Virus record (IMG/VR): IMGVR_UViG_3300025785_000071
Coordinates: 1-27,471 of that record
Length of the DNA: 27,471 nt
Strand: one strand, 5' to 3'
From: a virus
In this document: positions 23,892 to 27,471 of the stretch, piece by piece
How positions within the stretch are numbered: the first letter of the stretch is position 1
Layout of the letters: the number at the start of each line of letters is the position of its first letter
Position numbers and translations under genes: made by a program
Notes under the pieces: model-generated
Seen by the model: the letters and a program-made list of their open reading frames with translations, nothing else
What the model was told of the DNA's origin: nothing
Databases searched by the model: none

Positions 23892-24304
23892 TGTTTCCAC
23901 TTCCTATTAGCACCTATATTTATGCTGGTTTGATTCTAATTGCCGTTGCTGGCTTTGGCTATGGTAGTTATGAGCATAAAAACTACATTAATTACAAAAA
24001 TGAAGTTGAAACGCTAGCAAAACAACAGGAAGCTAAAGTAGAATCTGAAAAACAACAGCAAGCTCTTGTAAACAAAGGAATTCAAGATGAATATGATGCG
24101 AAATTGGCTTTATTGCGCCAGTATTATGCTAACGGGGTGCGCAAATCCAGTAGCAGTTCCTTGCCCACCATTTCCTCAGCCAAATCCCTCGTTGATGCAA
24201 CCTCCGCCTACGCAATTCTTGCTGGACAATGCTCAGAAACAACTCTCCAATTAATTGAGCTACAAAAGTGGATTAATGAACAAATAGGCATAAATGTTAA
24301 ATAA
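23891..24304 (+). CDS. Inner-membrane spanin, Rz-like
   Basis: The protein has 137 residues. An N-terminal signal-anchor (residues about 8-27, YIYAGLILIAVAGFGYG) is followed by a periplasmic coiled coil rich in glutamate, lysine and glutamine (about 33-80). The C-terminal domain contains a Cys in AGQCSETTLQLIELQKWIN, a common Rz ending. With the embedded lipoprotein at 24087 it should span the periplasm and fuse the membranes at the last step of lysis. The start overlaps the holin stop (TAATG). The end overlaps the endolysin start by 11 bases. Confidence 0.85.
   Translation: MFPLPISTYIYAGLILIAVAGFGYGSYEHKNYINYKNEVETLAKQQEAKVESEKQQQALVNKGIQDEYDAKLALLRQYYANGVRKSSSSSLPTISSAKSLVDATSAYAILAGQCSETTLQLIELQKWINEQIGINVK
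24087..24254 (+). CDS. Outer-membrane lipoprotein spanin, Rz1-like, embedded in the Rz gene
   Basis: This is a 55-residue ORF wholly inside the i-spanin gene in the +1 frame. The product starts MNMMRNWLYCASIMLTGC: a short basic and hydrophobic signal with lipobox LTGC and acylated Cys at residue 18. The mature part is proline-rich (PVAVPCPPFPQPNPS, MQPPPTQF) and short, ending in a polar DNAQKQLSN. This combination is diagnostic of Rz1 proteins, and embedded Rz/Rz1 arrangements are known from lambda. A lipoprotein spanin means the host has an outer membrane. No strong Shine-Dalgarno is seen, so coupling with Rz translation is likely. Confidence 0.88.
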   Translation: MNMMRNWLYCASIMLTGCANPVAVPCPPFPQPNPSLMQPPPTQFLLDNAQKQLSN

Positions 24305-24830
24305 TTTTCAAACAAGTTTGGGATTGTTGTTAGGAGAAGAAGCAGGTTTTCAAGATGATCCAAGAGATAGTGGCAATCATTTACCCGATGGAAGGGCTGG
24401 TTGCACCAATTTAGGCGTCACTCAAGCCGTTTGGGAGGAATACTTAGGGCATCCTGTCAGCCGTGCCGATATGCAAGCCCTAACGCCCGAAAAGGTATCT
24501 CCTTTTTATAAAATTAAATATTGGAATCCTTCCTATTGTGATGTCCTTCCTAGTGGTCTTGATTATTGTTTATTTGATTTTGCCGTAAACCACGGAGCTG
24601 GTGGCGCAGTTAAAATTTTGCAACAGGCTATTGGTTGCGTTCCTGATGGAGTTATAGGACCACGCACACTACAAATGATTCAACAGCAAGACCCTGCCGA
24701 AGTAATTAAAAAATTTACAATGGCGAAAGAAACTTTTTATGAAGGCTTGAAGGCTTATCCTATATACGGGCATGGCTGGATAGCAAGATCAGAAAAAGTC
24801 CGCCAAGACTCCTTAAATATGGTGAAATAA
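24294..24830 (+). CDS. Endolysin, GH108-type muramidase with C-terminal peptidoglycan-binding domain
   Basis: The protein has 178 residues and should cleave the glycan strands of the host wall. The start of the catalytic domain, LLGEEAGFQDDPRDSGN...GCTNLGVT, matches GH108 (E-G-G-Y/F..dp.D.GG.T..GIt), with Glu16 as the predicted catalytic residue. The usual EGG is EAG here. The C-terminal half (FDFAVNHGAGGAVKILQQAIG, DGVIGPRTL) is a PG-binding 3-type segment. There is no signal peptide, so release depends on the holin. The ATG overlaps the spanin stop region, and the stop overlaps the next ATG (TAATG). Confidence 0.88.
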   Translation: MLNNFQTSLGLLLGEEAGFQDDPRDSGNHLPDGRAGCTNLGVTQAVWEEYLGHPVSRADMQALTPEKVSPFYKIKYWNPSYCDVLPSGLDYCLFDFAVNHGAGGAVKILQQAIGCVPDGVIGPRTLQMIQQQDPAEVIKKFTMAKETFYEGLKAYPIYGHGWIARSEKVRQDSLNMVK

Positions 24831-25843
24831 TGACTTTAGCCGCCTGTCCCGAAGATGAATTTATTAGGATTTGGCAGGAATTACAATCGCCTACTTTAGT
24901 AGCAAAAGCATTAGCCATTGATCCTCGTTCTGTTATGCGCCGTAGGCGGTATATTGAGCATAAAAATGGAATAGTTTTAGAAGCAAAAGGTCATACACAA
25001 AAAGCTCCAATAGATTTAAAACAACTTAAACAAAATGTAGAAGCCAAACTCCTTCAAACCCGTCATCATGCAAGACGGGGAACGGAGATGGAAAAAGGCA
25101 GGGTTGTTGTATTCTCGGATGCCCATTTTTACCCCGATGAAACCACGACTGCCTATAAAGCCCTATTGGAAACCATTAAAGAGTTTAAGCCTTCCGTAAT
25201 CGTATGCAACGGCGATGCTTTTGATGGAACTACCGCCAGCAGACATCCGAGGATTTCGTGGGCTTCTGCCCCAACTATTAAAGAGGAACTGGAAGCCTGC
25301 CAATACTACCTAGAAGGCATTGAAAAGGCTAATAGAGGCGGTGAATTAATATGGACATTAGGTAACCACGATGCCCGTTTTGAAACCTTCCTATCCAACC
25401 AAATTGGACAATATGAAGGAGTGCAAGGTTTTACCCTTAAAGACCATTTTCCTTTGTGGAAACCTTGCTGGTCATATTGGATCAATACCGATACTGTAAT
25501 AAAACACCGATGGAAAGGTGGCTACACCGCAGGACACAACAATACGGTGCAAGGCGGGGTTAATATTGTTACAGGTCATACCCATGTATTAGCCGTTCAG
25601 CCATTTACCGATTATTCGCCAGCTTTTTCTGAAAATGGTGGAACTCGTTATGGTGTTCAAACAGGCACATTAGCCGATCCAAATGGTGACCAATTCCTTG
25701 ATTACACCGAGGACAACCCTAAAAATTGGCGTTCAGGTTTTGCCCTTTTGACATTTGATCGTGGTAGATTACTTATGCCTGAACTTGTACAAGTCTGCGG
25801 ACAAGATGAGGTGGAATTTAGAGGAAAAATTCATTCCGTTTAA
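24830..25843 (+). CDS. Calcineurin-like metallophosphoesterase with N-terminal HTH
   Basis: The protein has 337 residues. An N-terminal helix-turn-helix-like segment (about 15-42, LVAKALAIDPRSVMRRRRYIE) precedes the phosphoesterase core. All metal-binding motifs are present: FSDAHF (Asp97, His99), CNGDAFD (Asp129), LGNHD (Asn179, His180) and TGHTH (His250, His252). Substrate is unknown; phage members may act on nucleic acids or phosphoproteins. It is coupled to the endolysin gene by TAATG, so it is a late gene. The downstream protease starts 19 bases after its stop. Confidence 0.85.
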   Translation: MTLAACPEDEFIRIWQELQSPTLVAKALAIDPRSVMRRRRYIEHKNGIVLEAKGHTQKAPIDLKQLKQNVEAKLLQTRHHARRGTEMEKGRVVVFSDAHFYPDETTTAYKALLETIKEFKPSVIVCNGDAFDGTTASRHPRISWASAPTIKEELEACQYYLEGIEKANRGGELIWTLGNHDARFETFLSNQIGQYEGVQGFTLKDHFPLWKPCWSYWINTDTVIKHRWKGGYTAGHNNTVQGGVNIVTGHTHVLAVQPFTDYSPAFSENGGTRYGVQTGTLADPNGDQFLDYTEDNPKNWRSGFALLTFDRGRLLMPELVQVCGQDEVEFRGKIHSV

Positions 25844-25862
25844 CGCACAAAGGCATGATGGC

Positions 25863-26216
25863 ATGAAATTGACACCCGAAATAGTCCGTAATTTGTATTC
25901 AACGCTTTATTGTTGTTATCCATTTTCTAAATGGAAAATGCCGTTGCCTGAGGAAATTGAATTTGAAATTTCTGATGACAAAGATGCGTTAGGCACATAT
26001 ATGCACGATACAGGTGGAGATTATGAGCATACCATTACCATTTCATCGGCTCGTTGCGGACACCTTTATACCGCTTTAACTACCTTAGCCCATGAATGTG
26101 TCCACATGAGTTTTTATCGCCTTAAAGGCTACAAATGGGCGCATCATGGTAAAGAATTTAGAAGAAGGTGCAAAATGGTAGCCACCGAGTTAGGATTTGA
26201 TCCTTTAGAGCTATAA
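25863..26216 (+). CDS. SprT-like zinc metalloprotease domain protein
   Basis: The protein has 117 residues from ATG 25863, preceded by AAAGG. The helix TLAHECVHMSFY carries HExxH (His77, Glu78, His81), and HHGKEFRRR supplies a third histidine (His94 or His95), as in SprT/Spartan-type proteases (HE.~H......HG..F). No extra zinc-ribbon is seen. The role is not known: it could process a phage or host protein late in infection. An upstream in-frame start at 25755 lies inside the phosphoesterase gene and is rejected. It is the last rightward gene. Confidence 0.78.
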   Translation: MKLTPEIVRNLYSTLYCCYPFSKWKMPLPEEIEFEISDDKDALGTYMHDTGGDYEHTITISSARCGHLYTALTTLAHECVHMSFYRLKGYKWAHHGKEFRRRCKMVATELGFDPLEL

Positions 26217-26296
26217 AACTGTATAAAATATTGCACAATTTATACATATAAATGCCAATGTATATAAAAAATATATATCTATTATTAACAAATTTG
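26217..26296. other. AT-rich convergent intergenic region with overlapping inverted repeats
   Basis: This gap separates the rightward and leftward operons. GTATAAA (26221-26227) pairs with TTTATAC (26239-26245). TATACAT (26241-26247) pairs with ATGTATA (26258-26264). These two stems share bases and exclude each other. A perfect 14-base palindrome TAACAAATTTGTTA (26286-26299) reaches into the stop codon of the leftward small gene. There is no GC-rich stem with U-tract, so bidirectional termination here is not proven. An operator or replication-associated role is also possible. Confidence 0.45.
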
Positions 26297-26443
26297 TTAC
26301 TTTGTGGATATTAAAAAAGCTCCGTAATTTGCAACGGCATATCCAAAATACATCCAAGCCAAGCCAAAATTACCTTTCCAGCAACTTTCTCCGCATATAT
26401 ATGCGTAAATAAGTCCTGTCAAAATAATTAAATTACTACTCAT
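26297..26443 (-). CDS. Small membrane protein (48 aa)
   Basis: On the minus strand, ATG at 26443 overlaps the end of the nuclease gene by 8 bases. The 48-residue product has two hydrophobic helices (about 4-17 LIILTGLIYAYI and 28-46 LAWMYFGYAVANYGAFLI) joined by a GESCWKGNFG loop. Small phage membrane proteins with a KGN....... GYA.AN.G pattern occur elsewhere, and none has a known role. It could be an inner-membrane superinfection or early host-interaction protein. There is no signal of function beyond topology. Confidence 0.6.
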   Translation of the reverse strand: MSSNLIILTGLIYAYICGESCWKGNFGLAWMYFGYAVANYGAFLISTK

Positions 26444-26711
26444 TAATCAAACTTTCGGTCTGTACCAATAATTCTTCTTCGGTGATTTGATAGGTTTGCT
26501 CAAATTGCTTTCTACCCATTCCGTGAATACTGGTATTTGATCCTCTATGGTGGTATGGACAAAGGGGGATAACAGGGGCATTACTTCGTTTACCAGCTCG
26601 TCTAATGTGATGCAATTCTGCTGGCGTTCCCTCATTGCCTTGATGCCTACATAATGCGCATCCCAATTCAGCAACTTTTCTGTAATGTTCTTTTTCAAGT
26701 TTAGTAGCCAT
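26436..26711 (-). CDS. Ref-like HNH nuclease (RecA-dependent type)
   Basis: The protein has 91 residues. It contains CALCRHQ (Cys18, Cys21), ELHHIRRAGKR, PLCPYHHRGSNTSIHG and GRKQFEQTYQITEEELL, which together match the C-terminal nuclease domain of phage P1 Ref and related small HNH proteins. P1 Ref cuts DNA at RecA filaments; this protein lacks the long basic N-terminal arm. It overlaps the 90-residue gene upstream by 11 bases and the small membrane gene downstream by 8, forming one operon with the NinB-like gene. A recombination role is inferred from the context. Confidence 0.83.
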   Translation of the reverse strand: MATKLEKEHYRKVAELGCALCRHQGNEGTPAELHHIRRAGKRSNAPVIPLCPYHHRGSNTSIHGMGRKQFEQTYQITEEELLVQTESLINE

Positions 26712-26973
26712 AAGGATTATTTACAAAATTTTGTGTAACGGCTTCCACTTCTTCTGCGGTGTCCTTAATTACACAAGAAACTTCAAAGGCTTTTTGAAAT
26801 TCTTTTTTAGTCATTAATTGATGATATGTTTTTATTAAAGCGTTCAAACGCAGGAGTGGTCCTGCATAATCGTAATCAATTTCTGCCATCATTCTGTCTT
26901 CCGTTGTAAAAGTGGTCATATCATCATCTCCCGTAATAATTAACCAGCCAAAAAAAGGTATAGGTATTCTCAT
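26701..26973 (-). CDS. Hypothetical protein (90 aa) between NinB-like and Ref-like genes
   Basis: On the minus strand, this overlaps the upstream gene as ATGA and the downstream gene by 11 bases. The N-terminus is short and hydrophobic (MRIPIPFFGWLIITG), which may be a membrane-contacting or buried strand, followed by an acidic region and a helix-rich part (LLRLNALIKTYHQLMTKKEFQKAFEVS). I recognise no family. Internal ATGs follow GDDD and would remove the hydrophobic start. Its place between two recombination genes suggests a related role, but only by position. Confidence 0.68.
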   Translation of the reverse strand: MRIPIPFFGWLIITGDDDMTTFTTEDRMMAEIDYDYAGPLLRLNALIKTYHQLMTKKEFQKAFEVSCVIKDTAEEVEAVTQNFVNNPYGY

Positions 26974-27344
26974 CGTGGATGCTCCATTAGGTTAATTACA
27001 CCATGTTCAGATGCAAAAGCCATGACCTGTTCAATATAATCTGAAAATTCTTTTTTTGACAAATCTGTGGTGGTGCGTTCCACTTCTTTCAGTTTACCAT
27101 TAGGTAATTCCATCATTTTTGGCACAAGGTATCTTGCTTTGAAATATTCGTGCCATATTTCTGCTCTATATCTCCTGCCCTCGTTTACCAGTTGCATTTC
27201 TATTGCACTCAGTAACTCCCAATAGAACCTGTTTTGAGATTTAGTCCTATTTGATTCCCGTATTTCCAAAATTGAGCCGTCAGGTGCGTTGTTAATCGCA
27301 TCTATAGCCATTTTCCTAGTATCGGGTAAAAGACAAATGTTCAT
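26970..27344 (-). CDS. NinB-like recombination protein
   Basis: The protein has 124 residues. It follows the NinB (lambda Orf) family pattern: RTKSQNRFYWELLSAIE (family R...QN..yW.ll), then RYRAEIWHEYFKARYLVP, a basic and proline-containing middle, TTTDLSKKEFSDYIEQVMAFASEHGV. Lambda Orf/NinB binds single-stranded DNA and replaces RecFOR in Red recombination. The stop overlaps the next gene start (ATGA). The start overlaps the stop of the upstream partial gene (ATGA, 27341-27344). Confidence 0.87.
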   Translation of the reverse strand: MNICLLPDTRKMAIDAINNAPDGSILEIRESNRTKSQNRFYWELLSAIEMQLVNEGRRYRAEIWHEYFKARYLVPKMMELPNGKLKEVERTTTDLSKKEFSDYIEQVMAFASEHGVINLMEHPR

Positions 27345-27471
27345 TTTTCTTGTGCCTTTTTTAGTATTGCTTTAGCAAAAATAATGTTTTGTTCGCCTGT
27401 GTCAGTTTCCATGCCACTCCAAATTTCAATTATTTCCTCATCTGTTAGTGTCTTTGCTGGATGGGTGTAGA
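27341..27471 (-). CDS. Partial CDS, C-terminal 42 residues of an unknown protein
   Basis: This frame is open from the window edge and ends in TGA at 27341-27343, overlapping the start of the NinB-like gene. The visible part (THPAKTLTDEEIIEIWSG then DTGEQNIIFAKAILKKAQEK) is a short helical segment. The KTLTDEEI..IW pattern recurs at the C-terminal or core part of many small phage proteins of unknown function. The start lies beyond the window, so nothing further can be said. Confidence 0.7.
   Translation of the reverse strand, partial: YTHPAKTLTDEEIIEIWSGMETDTGEQNIIFAKAILKKAQEK

Noticed and set aside
26447-26698. 83-residue leftward ORF overlapping the Ref-like gene
   Set aside because: It is in another frame of a gene with clear HNH/Ref motifs, and its product shows no recognisable pattern.
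1-27471. Circular or terminally redundant complete genome
   Set aside because: The window ends share only four bases (TAGA), which is chance level, and the partial leftward gene at the right edge finds no credible start when joined to the left edge.

Overview
The window is the structural, lysis and part of the recombination region of a tailed double-stranded DNA phage with a long non-contractile tail (siphovirus type). The evidence is an HK97-type head (portal, prohead protease, major capsid), a lambda-type tail assembly chaperone pair with its frameshift site, a tape measure protein, and tail tip genes ending in a J-like protein. The host is Gram-negative: the lysis cassette encodes an inner-membrane spanin with an embedded outer-membrane lipoprotein spanin. 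The AT-rich sequence and the tail-fibre types resemble phages of aquatic proteobacteria, but that host guess is an inference. No integrase, repressor, tRNA, CRISPR array or insertion sequence was seen.

Plus-strand layout. Packaging occupies 59-2351 (small terminase, a 54-residue ORF, large terminase). The head spans 2381-7211: portal, a small overlapping ORF, protease, then two tandem HK97-type capsid paralogues separated by a strong terminator-like hairpin. Only the first capsid protein carries a scaffold (delta) domain. Connectors and neck genes lie at 7213-8636, and the major tail protein at 8673-9194. Next come two small unknowns, an HK97-gp10-like protein, and the G/GT chaperones (9199-10903), where a GGGAAAG heptamer plus a downstream stem should produce a 281-residue fusion. 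The tape measure (10896-12776) is followed by distal tail proteins, a GNAT-like protein and a 1024-residue tail tip protein (to 17547).

From 17544 to 23270 there is an array of about ten short beta-rich fibre or receptor-binding genes with repeated modules. The lysis cassette (23284-24830) holds two small membrane proteins (holin candidates), overlapping spanins and a GH108-type muramidase. A metallophosphoesterase and a SprT-like metalloprotease close the rightward module.

Minus-strand layout. From 27471 leftward to 26297 a compact overlapping operon encodes the end of an unknown protein, a NinB-like recombination protein, an unknown 90-residue protein, a Ref-like HNH nuclease and a tiny membrane protein. 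It converges on the lysis side across an 80-base AT-rich gap with overlapping inverted repeats.

The rightward genes form a nearly gapless late operon, with many ATGA or TAATG stop/start overlaps implying translational coupling. The observations most worth a second look are the capsid duplication with its intervening hairpin, the undeclared G/GT frameshift, the hidden o-spanin, the GNAT-like gene inside the tail-tip module, and the repeat-bearing fibre array.
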